Positions 16,012 to 24,847 of a stretch of DNA of 64,000 bases are shown here, in pieces. The position numbers and the translations under genes were made by a program. The stretch lies in assembly GCF_046097065.1 (NCBI RefSeq), contig NZ_CP175563.1, forward strand, positions 1,488,001-1,552,000. The letters run 5' to 3'. The stretch comes from Syntrophus buswellii. Its GTDB lineage: Bacteria > Desulfobacterota > Syntrophia > Syntrophales > Syntrophaceae. Position 1 is the first letter of the stretch, and the number at the start of each line of letters is the position of its first letter. The notes under the pieces were generated by a model, which was given only the letters and a program-made list of their open reading frames with translations, was not told where the DNA came from and ran no database searches.

Positions 16012-16911
16012 ATGCCCGGCATGAACTTTGAGCTTATAGATGAATATCTGAATTTTCTCGTCGTTGAAAAAGGCGCCTCGCACAATACGCTCGAAGCGTA
16101 CAGCCGGGACTTGAACCGTTACACCGGCCTGATCCAGGAACGAGGCATCAAGGAAATTCACGAAATCAGTCCAGATGATGTCATCTATTACCTGTCTGAA
16201 TTAAAGCGGAGGGGCCTGTCGGCCAACTCCATGAACAGAAGCCTCGCGGCGCTGCGGGGTTTCTATAAATTTCTGCTGAGAGAGAAGAAAATCGAGCAGA
16301 ATCCGGTCGCGGAGATTGAACTGGCCAAAGTATGGATGCGCCTTCCAGATACCCTGAGTCACGAGGAAATGGATCAATTGCTGTCACAGCCGGGAGTCCG
16401 AACGGACAGCGCCGTTCGGGACACCGCCATGCTGGAATTGATCTATGCCACGGGCCTCCGGGTTTCTGAACTGCTGTCATTGACGACCAACAGCATCAAT
16501 TGGCAGGTGGGGTATCTCGTCGTCCAGGGAAAGGGAAGCAAGGAGCGCATCGTGCCAATCGGCCGGGCGGCTTATGAAAAGGTGAGGAATTACTTTAACG
16601 ATGTCAGGCCGAAGTATATCCGGGGAACGCAGACGAACATTCTTTTTTTGAACAAGTCCGGGCAGGGGATGACCCGCCAGGGGTTCTGGAAACTGGTCCG
16701 AAAGTATGCCGTTCAGGCCGGGCTTCAGAAAAAAGTCCACCCCCACACCTTCCGGCATTCCTTCGCTTCCCATCTCCTTGAGGGGGGCGCGGATCTGCGA
16801 TCGGTTCAAATGATGCTGGGGCATGCGGATATATCGACAACGCAGATTTACACGCATGTCACGCGGGAGCATTTGAAGGACATTCACAAAAAATATCATC
16901 CGCGGGGTTAG
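16012..16911 (+). CDS. xerD: Site-specific tyrosine recombinase XerD
   Basis: A 299-residue XerC/D-type recombinase that would resolve chromosome dimers at dif with a partner. It has the N-terminal core-binding domain (residues 1-100) and the catalytic residues Arg (ATGLRVSE), Lys (GKGSKER), HTFRH, GHADIS and nucleophile Tyr in IYTHV. It has full length and no mobile-element context, supporting a housekeeping Xer, not an integrase. An ATG three codons later is also possible. It sits directly before kdsA. Confidence 0.93.
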   Translation: MPGMNFELIDEYLNFLVVEKGASHNTLEAYSRDLNRYTGLIQERGIKEIHEISPDDVIYYLSELKRRGLSANSMNRSLAALRGFYKFLLREKKIEQNPVAEIELAKVWMRLPDTLSHEEMDQLLSQPGVRTDSAVRDTAMLELIYATGLRVSELLSLTTNSINWQVGYLVVQGKGSKERIVPIGRAAYEKVRNYFNDVRPKYIRGTQTNILFLNKSGQGMTRQGFWKLVRKYAVQAGLQKKVHPHTFRHSFASHLLEGGADLRSVQMMLGHADISTTQIYTHVTREHLKDIHKKYHPRG

Positions 16912-16963
16912 CCGGCATGGAGCTGCTTCAGGCGACCCTATCGTGGATCCAAGGGGAGAGAAG

Positions 16964-17800
16964 ATGAGGACTGTAGCCGTCGGTAATCTTGCCGTCGGGG
17001 ATGGGCAGCCGCTGGTGCTCATTGCCGGGCCCTGTGTCATTGAGCATGAGGAACTGACGAGGGCCATCGCCCTTTACCTGAAAAATCTCGCCCGTGAGAT
17101 GGACATTCCCTTTATTTTCAAGGCGTCTTTTGACAAGGCGAACCGGACGTCATCAGCGGCCTATCGCGGCCCCGGTTTTGAACAGGGCATCGAAATTCTG
17201 AAAAACATCAAACAAGACCTGAACATCCCCGTGCTCTCCGATGTCCATCGTCACGAGGAAATCGAGAAGGCCGCGGAAATATTGGATGTGATCCAAATTC
17301 CGGCTTTCCTGTGCCGCCAGACGGATCTTATCGTGGAAGTCGCCGAGCGGGCCCGGGTCGTGAACATCAAAAAGGGCCAGTTCCTGGCCCCCTGGGATGT
17401 CCGGAACATTCTCGAGAAGGTGCTGTCCCGCGGCAACGACAACATTCTCATCACCGAACGGGGGACGTGTTTCGGATACAACAATCTGGTCGTGGATTTT
17501 CGCTCGTTGCCCATCCTTCGCAGAGAAGGCTTCCCCGTCGTCTTTGATGCGACCCATAGCGTGCAGCTTCCCGGGGGGCAGGGAACCGCTTCAGGAGGAC
17601 AACGGGAGATGGTTCCCTACCTGGCGCGTGCCGCTGCAGCCGTGGGTATTGACGGACTTTTTCTGGAAGTCCACCCGGACCCGTCAAAGGCCTTGTGCGA
17701 TGGCCCGAATTCCCTCTACCTGGATACCCTTCCGGATCTGTTGAGAACGGTGAAGGCCATAGATGGCAGCGTCATGGCCCTGAAGTCCCAGAGACCGTGA
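16964..17800 (+). CDS. kdsA: 3-deoxy-8-phosphooctulonate (KDO-8-P) synthase
   Basis: A 278-residue enzyme condensing phosphoenolpyruvate with arabinose-5-phosphate for the KDO of LPS. Family motifs: LIAGPCVIE at the start, FKASFDKANR, SDVHRHEE, QIPAFLCRQTDL, KGQFLAPWD, ITERGTCFGYN and FDATHSVQLPGG. The ATG at 16964, preceded by AAGGGGAGAGA, is preferred over a GTG seven codons upstream. It begins the LPS run kdsA-kdsC-lptC-lptA-lptB. The Asn in KANR is usual for metal-independent KDO8P synthases, yet the SDVH region and Cys-containing PCV need alignment to assign the metal class. Confidence 0.97.
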   Translation: MRTVAVGNLAVGDGQPLVLIAGPCVIEHEELTRAIALYLKNLAREMDIPFIFKASFDKANRTSSAAYRGPGFEQGIEILKNIKQDLNIPVLSDVHRHEEIEKAAEILDVIQIPAFLCRQTDLIVEVAERARVVNIKKGQFLAPWDVRNILEKVLSRGNDNILITERGTCFGYNNLVVDFRSLPILRREGFPVVFDATHSVQLPGGQGTASGGQREMVPYLARAAAAVGIDGLFLEVHPDPSKALCDGPNSLYLDTLPDLLRTVKAIDGSVMALKSQRP

Positions 17801-17847
17801 AATGAGGAGGAGTCGAAAGACAATCGAAAGGGGATAAACGTAAGATC

Positions 17848-18378
17848 ATGGATGAAGAAATAACAAAGAAGATCCGGAAGATCCGTATGCTGATCTCGGA
17901 CGTGGATGGCGTTTTAACCGACGGCCGGATCATCATCGATGACGCCGGGCAGGAAAGCAAGCATTTCGATGTCAAGGACGGCCATGGACTTAAAATGATC
18001 ATGCGTTACGGGATAGATGTCATTCTTTTGACTGGCCGCTCCTCTTGCGTTGTGGATCATCGTGCCAGGGACCTTGGAATTCGTGAAGTGTTTCAGGGAG
18101 TATTGAACAAGAAGGAATTCTTCCAGCAGCTTCTTCGGGAAAGAGGCTTAAATGCCGAGGAAATTGCCTACATCGGTGATGATTTTGTGGATGTTCCTCT
18201 TCTGAAGAGGAGCGGGTTTTCCGTGGCTGTTCATGACGCGGTGGAGGAAGCACGAAAAGCGGCAGACTATATTACGGATAAGCCCGGGGGGCGGGGGGCC
18301 GTTCGGGAGGTGTGCGAACTGATTCTCAAGGTCCAGGGCAAATGGGAAGAGGTCGTCCGTCGGTACGAACTGGTATGA
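17848..18378 (+). CDS. kdsC: KDO-8-phosphate phosphatase KdsC
   Basis: A 176-residue HAD-superfamily phosphatase that removes phosphate from KDO-8-P. Motif I is SDVDGVLTDG (Asp nucleophile), followed by KDGHGLKM, the Ser/Thr motif LLTGRSS and the late acidic motif YIGDDFVDVPLL. It lacks a cap domain, as is usual for this tetrameric C0-type phosphatase. It follows kdsA by 47 nt and precedes lptC, matching its role in LPS core assembly. Confidence 0.96.
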   Translation: MDEEITKKIRKIRMLISDVDGVLTDGRIIIDDAGQESKHFDVKDGHGLKMIMRYGIDVILLTGRSSCVVDHRARDLGIREVFQGVLNKKEFFQQLLRERGLNAEEIAYIGDDFVDVPLLKRSGFSVAVHDAVEEARKAADYITDKPGGRGAVREVCELILKVQGKWEEVVRRYELV

Positions 18379-18457
18379 TTTTATCGGTAGAACCTGATTC
18401 ATGTTTAACCTTTACATGTCCTGAAACGGGTGATATACAGACAGCAGGATCATCGGG

Positions 18458-19033
18458 ATGAGGTTGAAAGCGCTGACCGTATTGCTGAAAAAAAAGAGAC
18501 TGATCGTGTCCGCTGGCTGTCTGGCCGTTTTTTTTGTTCTGGGTGGAATCCTATATACCCTGAACAAGGAAGAGCCCCGAAAAACTCCAGAGAAGCTCAT
18601 GGATGACCAAGTCGATTTGCAGGTCATGAATGTGCATTACACGGAGGCAACGGACGAGGGTGTTATCTGGGAAGTCCACGCCGAGAGTGCCCAGTATCGG
18701 AAAAAGGACAATCTCGCTCTCCTGAAGAATCCGAAAATCACGTTGACAATGCCGGACGGGCGGAACTTTGTCCTTACCGGGAAGGAAGGGACCCTGAAGC
18801 AGGATTCAAAGGATATGAAACTGACAGGCGATGTCCATCTCCAATCCAGCAACGGAGATTCCTTTAAAACGGACGAGGTCACATATTCCGGAAAAGAGAA
18901 ACGATGCCATACAGGTTCACCCGTCAACCTGAAAAACAGCAGGATGCAGATTGATGCGACAGGGATGTCGATTTCGCTTGCGGACGAGCACCTGACTCTT
19001 CTGTCCGGCGTAAAGGCCTGTATCCAGAGATGA
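18458..19033 (+). CDS. lptC: LPS export protein LptC
   Basis: A 191-residue bitopic protein that passes LPS from the LptBFG transporter to LptA. A single N-terminal TM (about residues 14-36) precedes a periplasmic beta-jellyroll with the LptC-type pattern of VIWEVHAESAQY, LKNPKITL, LTGDVHLQSSNG and DEVTY. Sequence identity in this family is low, so the call rests on topology plus its place directly before lptA (4-nt overlap) and lptB. Confidence 0.88.
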   Translation: MRLKALTVLLKKKRLIVSAGCLAVFFVLGGILYTLNKEEPRKTPEKLMDDQVDLQVMNVHYTEATDEGVIWEVHAESAQYRKKDNLALLKNPKITLTMPDGRNFVLTGKEGTLKQDSKDMKLTGDVHLQSSNGDSFKTDEVTYSGKEKRCHTGSPVNLKNSRMQIDATGMSISLADEHLTLLSGVKACIQR

Positions 19034-19629
19034 AGGAGTTTGCAACCTTGAAAAAGCGGTGGTTATGGCGCCCGATCCTGATGATCGCCTGTCTCATGAC
19101 CTTTGCCGCCGGAAATATGCCGGCGGTGGGCGCAGAAAAGGCCGACACGAAAAAGCTGGAAATGAGCAGGGAACCCATTCGAATTGAGTCGGATCGTCTG
19201 GATGCCTACAATGAACAGCGTTTGGTCGTCTTTTCCGGAAATGCGGTCGCTGTTCAGGGGAACAACGTGATCAAATCGGACAAGATTTTGCTTTACTACA
19301 AGAAAAAGGAGAATGGCGCCAGGAAGGGTGCGGCAGGAGAGATCGGCCGAACGGGCGATCTTGATCGAATTGAGGCCAAGGGGCGCGTTGTGGTAACTCA
19401 GGGAGACCGGGTTGTAACAGGTGAAGACGCCGTTTTTTTCCAGGACGACCAGAAAATTGTCGTCACGGGAAGCCCCGTGATGCGTGAAAAGAAAAATGTG
19501 ATCCGGGGGGATCGGATTGTCGTCTTTCTCAAAGAGAACAGAGGAATGGTCGAAAGTTTCCCGAGCAAGAGAGTTTCGGCGACCGTCTATCCCGCTGAAA
19601 AGGATGAGGGGAGCAAGCAGCAGCCCTAG
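19030..19629 (+). CDS. lptA: LPS transport periplasmic protein LptA
   Basis: A 199-residue exported protein with a signal sequence (about residues 1-37, ending near VGAEKA) and an OstA/LptA beta-jellyroll: PIRIESDRLDAY, VVFSGNAVAVQGNNVIKSDKI, GDLDRIEAKGRVVVTQGDRVV and VTGSPVM. It forms the periplasmic bridge carrying LPS to the outer membrane. Its ATGA start overlaps lptC and it ends 2 nt before lptB, so the three Lpt proteins are co-translated. Confidence 0.94.
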   Translation: MKEFATLKKRWLWRPILMIACLMTFAAGNMPAVGAEKADTKKLEMSREPIRIESDRLDAYNEQRLVVFSGNAVAVQGNNVIKSDKILLYYKKKENGARKGAAGEIGRTGDLDRIEAKGRVVVTQGDRVVTGEDAVFFQDDQKIVVTGSPVMREKKNVIRGDRIVVFLKENRGMVESFPSKRVSATVYPAEKDEGSKQQP

Positions 19630-19631
19630 GG

Positions 19632-20354
19632 ATGAATGAACTTTCAGCAAACCGTTTGGTGAAGATTTACAGTGGGCGGAGAGTCGTCGACGAAATCGAT
19701 CTGAGGATTCAACCCGGTGAAGTTGTCGGGCTGCTGGGGCCCAACGGTGCGGGGAAAACAACTACCTTTTACATGATTGTCGGTCTCATCCATCCCGACG
19801 GCGGGTCCATCTGCCTCAATGGTGAAGATGTCACCGGGGAGCCGATGTATCTTCGGGCAAGAAAAGGTTTGAATTACCTGCCTCAGGAGCCTTCCGTCTT
19901 TCGGAAGCTGACCGTCGAGGAGAATATCCTGGCGATCCTTGAAACTCTGAAACTGAAGGAGAACGAACAAGAGAACCGCTTGCAGGAATTGCTGGGTGAG
20001 CTGGATTTAACTCATCTGGCCAAAAACAGGGCGTATTCACTTTCCGGAGGAGAGAGAAGGCGTGTGGAGATCACGCGGGCACTGGTGACCTCTCCGCAAT
20101 ATATCCTTCTCGATGAGCCTTTTGCCGGCATTGATCCCCTGGCCGTTGCGGATATTCAGAAAATCATTGCCAAGCTGAAATCGAAGGGGATCGGTGTGGT
20201 GATATCGGACCACAACGTCAGGGAAACGCTTTCAGTCTGCGATCGAGCCTATATTGTCAATGCCGGCAAAGTCCTCGTCGAGGGCAAGCCGGCCGAAATT
20301 GCATCCAGCGAAATCGCGCGGAAAATCTACTTTGGGGAAGACTTCACACTTTAA
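19632..20354 (+). CDS. lptB: LPS export ABC transporter ATPase LptB
   Basis: A 240-residue ABC ATPase that powers LPS extraction from the inner membrane with LptFG (not in this window). Motifs: Walker A GPNGAGKTT, the LptB-type Q-loop LPQEPSVFRKLTVEEN, signature LSGGERRR, Walker B YILLDEPFAGIDP and switch His in ISDHNVRETL. Ends with the short family tail EIARKIYFGEDFTL. It starts 2 nt after lptA; rpoN follows. Confidence 0.98.
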   Translation: MNELSANRLVKIYSGRRVVDEIDLRIQPGEVVGLLGPNGAGKTTTFYMIVGLIHPDGGSICLNGEDVTGEPMYLRARKGLNYLPQEPSVFRKLTVEENILAILETLKLKENEQENRLQELLGELDLTHLAKNRAYSLSGGERRRVEITRALVTSPQYILLDEPFAGIDPLAVADIQKIIAKLKSKGIGVVISDHNVRETLSVCDRAYIVNAGKVLVEGKPAEIASSEIARKIYFGEDFTL

Positions 20355-20384
20355 TTTTTGATTAAAGGCGAGCCGGTAAGGGAC

Positions 20385-21848
20385 ATGGCATTCGAACTGA
20401 AACAAAATCTGAAATTGAGCCAGCAGCTGATCATGACCCCGCAGCTGCAGCAGGCCATCAAGCTGCTCCAGCTTTCAAGAATGGAGATGATAGATGTCAT
20501 CAACCAGGAAATGGAAGAGAATCCGCTCCTTGAGGACATGCCCCCGGAAGACTACGACGAAGCGGAGCTGAGTACGGTCAGTGAAGAGGGAACCATTGCT
20601 GAAGTAGAAGATTTCAAGGGCATAGAAAGAACGGAAGAGATAACGGGCGAAGGGGACGGGAAGGAGGATTTTGACTGGAGCAGTTACCTCGAAGATTATG
20701 GATCGGTGGGGGCATCGTACGATCGCAGGGACGGTGAGGCGCCTTCCTGGGATAATCTGCTGACGAAAAAAGCCACTCTGACGGATCATCTCATGTGGCA
20801 GCTTAAGCTGACCCGTCTGTCGGAGCTTGAAATGAGGATTGGGGAGCAGATTGTCGGCAATCTCGACACAAACGGATATCTGGCGGCCACAACGGAAGAA
20901 ATCGCCCGGCTGGAAGATGTTGAGGAAACGGAAGTGGAAGCGGTCCTGGCGAAGATTCAGGAATACGATCCTCCCGGCATTGCGGCCAGGAATCTTCAGG
21001 AATGCCTGCTGATCCAGGTCAGGCTGCTGGGGATAGAAAATCCCCTCGTCGATGTGATCATTCAGAACCACATGAAGGATCTGGAGATCAAGAACTATAA
21101 TCACATTGCAAAGAAAAACCGGGTTTCCATCGACGAGGTGCTGCAGGCCGTCATGATGATCAGCGATATGGATCCAAGGCCGGGAAGCATTTACAACGAG
21201 GAGAGGATCCAGGCCATCATTCCCGATGTCTATGTTTTCAAGGCAGGCGACGAATATAAGATTGTGTTGAACGATGACGGCATGCCGCGGCTGAGGATCA
21301 GCAACTTCTACAAGGAGATCATGGGAAATGTGAAAAATGACTCCAACTCCGATAACGGCAAAAAATACATCCGTGAACGGGTTCAGTCAGCCACCTGGCT
21401 GATCAAAAGCATCCAGCAGAGGCAGAGGACCATTTACAAGGTGGCCGAAAGCATCGTCCGGTACCAGAAGGATTTTTTCGACAGGGGAATCAATTATCTC
21501 AAGCCCCTGGTGTTGCGGGATATCGCCTACGACGTCGAAATGCACGAATCCACCATCAGCCGGGTGGTCACGAACAAATACATGTACACACCCCGTGGAA
21601 TCTTCGAATTGAAATATTTTTTCAGCAGCAGCATCCAGAAGAAAAGCGGTGAAGCCATTGCCTCCAAGAGTGTAAAGGAGGAGATTCGCAAGGCGATTGC
21701 CTCTGAAAATCCGAAAAATCCATACAGCGATCATGAAATTGTCAGTCTCCTGGAGGGCAAAGGGATCAAGATTGCCAGAAGGACCGTTGCCAAGTATCGG
21801 GAGATGATGAACATACTGCCCTCATCGAGGAGGAAGAGATACTTTTAG
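20385..21848 (+). CDS. rpoN: RNA polymerase sigma-54 factor RpoN
   Basis: A 487-residue sigma-54. The Gln/Leu-rich region I (LKLSQQLIMTPQLQQAIKLLQLSR) opens the protein, an acidic region II (about residues 50-105) follows, then the core-binding domain, a central helix-turn-helix and the C-terminal RpoN box ARRTVAKYRE that reads the -24 element. The ATG at 20385 after GTAAGGGAC is preferred to an upstream in-frame TTG. Placement after lptB and before hpf-ptsN is conserved across proteobacteria. It is the factor needed for the -24/-12 promoters at 3156 and 15728. Confidence 0.98.
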   Translation: MAFELKQNLKLSQQLIMTPQLQQAIKLLQLSRMEMIDVINQEMEENPLLEDMPPEDYDEAELSTVSEEGTIAEVEDFKGIERTEEITGEGDGKEDFDWSSYLEDYGSVGASYDRRDGEAPSWDNLLTKKATLTDHLMWQLKLTRLSELEMRIGEQIVGNLDTNGYLAATTEEIARLEDVEETEVEAVLAKIQEYDPPGIAARNLQECLLIQVRLLGIENPLVDVIIQNHMKDLEIKNYNHIAKKNRVSIDEVLQAVMMISDMDPRPGSIYNEERIQAIIPDVYVFKAGDEYKIVLNDDGMPRLRISNFYKEIMGNVKNDSNSDNGKKYIRERVQSATWLIKSIQQRQRTIYKVAESIVRYQKDFFDRGINYLKPLVLRDIAYDVEMHESTISRVVTNKYMYTPRGIFELKYFFSSSIQKKSGEAIASKSVKEEIRKAIASENPKNPYSDHEIVSLLEGKGIKIARRTVAKYREMMNILPSSRRKRYF

Positions 21849-21869
21849 CACACGGGTATCGAAGCGGAC

Positions 21870-21883
21870 GGAACGATCGTTCC
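21870..21883. promoter_or_regulatory. Perfect 14-bp palindrome between rpoN and hpf
   Basis: GGAACGATCGTTCC is a perfect dyad 117 nt before hpf. It may be an operator or a short hairpin separating rpoN from hpf. No promoter elements are clear next to it. Confidence 0.3.
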
Positions 21884-21999
21884 TGGAGGCGGCATAAAGG
21901 CCTGAACATAACGAAGAACGATTCCCCTGCGGAAGAAGCCGGTTGGCAGGGAGCAGATATGGCAGGATTCAGTGACAAAGAAAAGAGGAGGAGTAAGCA

Positions 22000-22539
22000 A
22001 TGATGAAAATTTCCGTGACCTTTAGAAATACCGAGGATGAAGGTTGGCAAAGGGAATATGTTGATGAACGGATGAAGAAACTGAACAAGCATATCGATGC
22101 ACCTACTGATGTTCATGTGGTCTTGACCGTTGAAAAATTCAGAAACGTTGCAGAAATCAACATCACAACAAACGGGTTGAATATCATCGGCAAGGAAGAG
22201 TCGAAAGATATGCACCTTGCTATTGACAATGCCGTAGAGAAGATCGAACGGCAGCTTAAAAAGCACAAGGAGAAAATCCGGATTCACAAAAGCGGTGGCC
22301 TGAAGGAAGAAGGCGAGGAACCGGAAGCGCTGCCCGTAGAGGCAGAGGATGCTGTGGAGTCGAAGATTATAGAAACAAGGAAAATCATTCTGAAACCCAT
22401 GTCGCTTGATGATGCCGTTCTGGAGATGGATTCGACGAATAATCGATTTGTTGTCTATCGCAATGCCTCGTCAGAAAATGTCAATGTCATCTACCGGCGT
22501 GACGATGGCGGCTATCTCCTGATTGAAACGAACAGCTGA
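22000..22539 (+). CDS. hpf: Ribosome hibernation promoting factor, long form
   Basis: A 179-residue long-form HPF that inactivates ribosomes as 100S dimers under starvation. The N-terminal S30AE domain (about 1-100) has the NTEDEGWQREYVDERMKKL helix and the charged IERQLKKHKEK tail; after an acidic linker (about 105-125) the C-terminal dimerisation domain contains KPMSLDDAVLEM and GYLLIET. AGAGGAGGAG precedes two tandem ATGs at 22000 and 22003. The rpoN-hpf-ptsN order is a conserved stress and nitrogen block. Confidence 0.95.
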   Translation: MMKISVTFRNTEDEGWQREYVDERMKKLNKHIDAPTDVHVVLTVEKFRNVAEINITTNGLNIIGKEESKDMHLAIDNAVEKIERQLKKHKEKIRIHKSGGLKEEGEEPEALPVEAEDAVESKIIETRKIILKPMSLDDAVLEMDSTNNRFVVYRNASSENVNVIYRRDDGGYLLIETNS

Positions 22540-22554
22540 TACATTGAATGCTGA

Positions 22555-23016
22555 ATGAAAATCGTTGATCTGCTTAAAAAAGACTATATTGTCGAAGAAC
22601 TGGTATCGTCTGGAAAACAGGAGGTCCTGGAGGAATTATCGCAGCGGATCCTGAAACATAACCGGACATTTGAGCCGGATGCCATGATCCGGACGCTGAT
22701 GGATCGCGAGAAGCTCGGAAGTACAGGTATCGGAGAGGGCATTGCGATTCCTCACGGGAGACTGGATGGACTTGAAGAGGTGATCGTCGCATTCGGTCGG
22801 AGCCTTCGGGGAATTGATTTTGACGCGTTGGACGGAAGGCCGGTGTACCTGTTTTTCCTTCTTCTGGCGCCGGAGCATGCCGCCACGGAGCATCTGAAGG
22901 TCCTGGCGAGAATTTCCAGAATGCTCAAGGATCAGAATTTTCGAACACGCCTCATGGAGGCTCCATCCGGGGATGAAATATACCGGATTATTACGGAAAA
23001 GGACGGGCAGACATGA
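22555..23016 (+). CDS. ptsN: PTS IIA-like nitrogen regulatory protein PtsN
   Basis: A 153-residue EIIA-type domain, phosphorylated on His 67 in GIAIPHGRLDG. In other bacteria EIIA-Ntr, at the end of the nitrogen PTS (EI-Ntr, NPr), regulates K+ transport, sigma-54 processes and stringent response. A run PVYLFFLLLAPEHAATEHLKVLARISR is typical. It begins 15 nt after hpf and precedes an hprK-like gene. No EI-Ntr or HPr gene is in the window. Confidence 0.95.
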   Translation: MKIVDLLKKDYIVEELVSSGKQEVLEELSQRILKHNRTFEPDAMIRTLMDREKLGSTGIGEGIAIPHGRLDGLEEVIVAFGRSLRGIDFDALDGRPVYLFFLLLAPEHAATEHLKVLARISRMLKDQNFRTRLMEAPSGDEIYRIITEKDGQT

Positions 23017-23028
23017 GGCCTGCTTCTC

Positions 23029-23934
23029 ATGATCTCCAGGACACGTGAAGAGACTCCATCCCTGCGTGGCATGTTGGACCGTGCTTCCGACCGTTTGGGA
23101 ATAAAGGAAATTTCGGGCGGAGCCGGCCCGGGAAGGCCCTTGAGCAGACTTCGCATCACCAGGCTTAACAACCGGATTGATTTATCCTGTTTTCCCCTTC
23201 CGGAAACGATCGGTATTTTTCCATTGCACGCCTCTCCTTCCGGGAAGGGCGTGCCGATCTTCCCGCCTTCATGGTCCCGCTCTTTTTCAAGCGGTCGCTC
23301 TTCAACATGGGCCTGCATTGCACTGGCCGGAACGGGGCGCATTCCGGAATCCCTGATCCAAGCCGTCGGACCGTCTGAAACGCTGCTCTTTGCATCCGCG
23401 TACGATGAATTTCTCCTGGAAAGCCGGCTGACCGGACTGTTCAGGGAGCACACCGGCAAAGAGACGTCGCTTTCCGGGGGATTGGTCAGTTTCGACGGAA
23501 GGGGGATGTTGATCCTGGGGGAAAGCGGCCTGGGGAAAACGACCTGCGCCCTGGAGCTTGTTAAGCGCGGGTATCGCTGGATTGCCGATGACGTTGTTGT
23601 CGCAAGGAAAAGAAGCGGGGGCCGCATCTACGGCAGCAATTGGAACCCCGAATTCCCACTCCTGGAAATAAAGGGAAGGGGAATCGTCCGAGCCGAGCAA
23701 GTCCTGGACAGGTCGGCGATTCTGGCCGAATCCAGGATTGATTGCTTTGTGGAACTGGTTGAAGAGGAGGGGATGGGCCAGGGAACTGAGCGTGGCCATC
23801 CCTTGAGAACGCTGGACATTCTGGAAACTCCCGTTTACGGAAGGTCCCTTCCTGTAACGGGAGATGCGGTGGGCATGGCATCGAAGGTGGATACGTCGAT
23901 ACGGGCGATGACGGGCATGGGGAGAAACCATTGA
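23029..23934 (+). CDS. hprK: HPr kinase/phosphorylase-like protein, altered active site
   Basis: A 301-residue HprK/P homologue. The C-terminal kinase domain has a P-loop GESGLGKTT (family norm GxSGxGKSE), then ALELVKRGYRWIADDVV with the catalytic Asp, and LLEIKGRGIV matching the second family signature. The conserved His of the HG motif upstream of the P-loop is replaced (LSGGLV), and the Ser-Glu after GK is Thr-Thr. The N-terminal domain is poorly conserved. It would phosphorylate HPr on Ser, but no ptsH is nearby. Kinase, phosphorylase or another substrate remains open. Its stop overlaps the rapZ start. Confidence 0.82.
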   Translation: MISRTREETPSLRGMLDRASDRLGIKEISGGAGPGRPLSRLRITRLNNRIDLSCFPLPETIGIFPLHASPSGKGVPIFPPSWSRSFSSGRSSTWACIALAGTGRIPESLIQAVGPSETLLFASAYDEFLLESRLTGLFREHTGKETSLSGGLVSFDGRGMLILGESGLGKTTCALELVKRGYRWIADDVVVARKRSGGRIYGSNWNPEFPLLEIKGRGIVRAEQVLDRSAILAESRIDCFVELVEEEGMGQGTERGHPLRTLDILETPVYGRSLPVTGDAVGMASKVDTSIRAMTGMGRNH

Positions 23935-24794
23935 AATCGCTTCGGGTGGTGATCATTACCGGTCTTTCCGGTTCGGGAAAAACCACGGCATTGAGGGCCT
24001 TGGAAGATATCGGATTTTATTGCGTGGACAATCTGCCCGTTGCCCTGCTTCCGCAATTTCTCGAAATACAATCCGCTCAACCGAAAAATATATGTCAAGT
24101 GGCCATGGTTATGGATTTGAGGGAAAATACCTTCATCCAGACCTACAAAGGCGTCTTCGAGCAGCTTCAACGGGAGGGGTACAAGATCGAGATCCTCTTT
24201 CTGGACGCCGGAGATGATGCCCTCCTTCACCGGTTCAGTGAAACGAGGCGGGTCCATCCCCTGTCACAGGCTTCCGTCATGGAGGGGATTCACCGGGAGC
24301 GGATGCTGCTTCGAAACCTCAAGGAGATGGCGGACAGGGTCATTGATACATCATCCTGCAACGTTCATCAGTTAAAGGATGCCGTGCAGCGCCATTTCCT
24401 GTCCTCGTCAACAGCCAGGCGGCTCTACATTCTGGTCATTTCTTTTGGCTACCGCTATGGAATTCCTGTTGATGCCGACCTGGTCATCGATGTCCGTTTT
24501 CTTTCAAACCCCTATTATGTGGCGGAGTTGAAAAATTTTAACGGGTACAATGAAGAGGTCCGGGACTATGTCCTGAGTGCCGAGGAGAGCGTCATTTTTC
24601 TCCAGAAGTTACTGGACATGATGGAATTTCTGATGCCCCTTTACGAAAAGGAAGGAAAACCCAGGCTGACGATCGCCGTGGGCTGTACCGGGGGGAAACA
24701 TCGCTCCGTCGTCATGGCGAATGAATTGATGTCCTACTTTTCCAAACAGGATTATCCCGTCAACGTGGACCACCGCGATATCGATAAGAGTTGA
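23931..24794 (+). CDS. rapZ: RNase adapter / nucleotide-binding protein RapZ
   Basis: A 287-residue protein with Walker A GLSGSGKTTAL at the N-terminus, Walker-B-like MVMDLREN, and the C-terminal VGCTGGKHRSV domain that in enterobacteria binds GlmZ RNA and senses glucosamine-6-phosphate. In other phyla the homologue YvcJ/RapZ has less clear roles. The start is a TTG at 23931 overlapping the hprK TGA (TTGA), with GGGGAG upstream, so it is translationally coupled. The usual companions manX, ptsH and ptsI do not follow; the next gene is convergent. Confidence 0.94.
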   Translation: MKSLRVVIITGLSGSGKTTALRALEDIGFYCVDNLPVALLPQFLEIQSAQPKNICQVAMVMDLRENTFIQTYKGVFEQLQREGYKIEILFLDAGDDALLHRFSETRRVHPLSQASVMEGIHRERMLLRNLKEMADRVIDTSSCNVHQLKDAVQRHFLSSSTARRLYILVISFGYRYGIPVDADLVIDVRFLSNPYYVAELKNFNGYNEEVRDYVLSAEESVIFLQKLLDMMEFLMPLYEKEGKPRLTIAVGCTGGKHRSVVMANELMSYFSKQDYPVNVDHRDIDKS

Positions 24795-24847
24795 AAATCC
24801 CATGACTTGCCGGCGTTGATTTTACCGGGCAGGGCAGTGGGAGTTCA

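Noticed and set aside
16012..16911. xerD as the integrase of a mobile element
   Set aside because: It sits among conserved LPS and housekeeping genes, has XerD-like length and motifs, and there are no attachment repeats, tRNA or phage genes around it.
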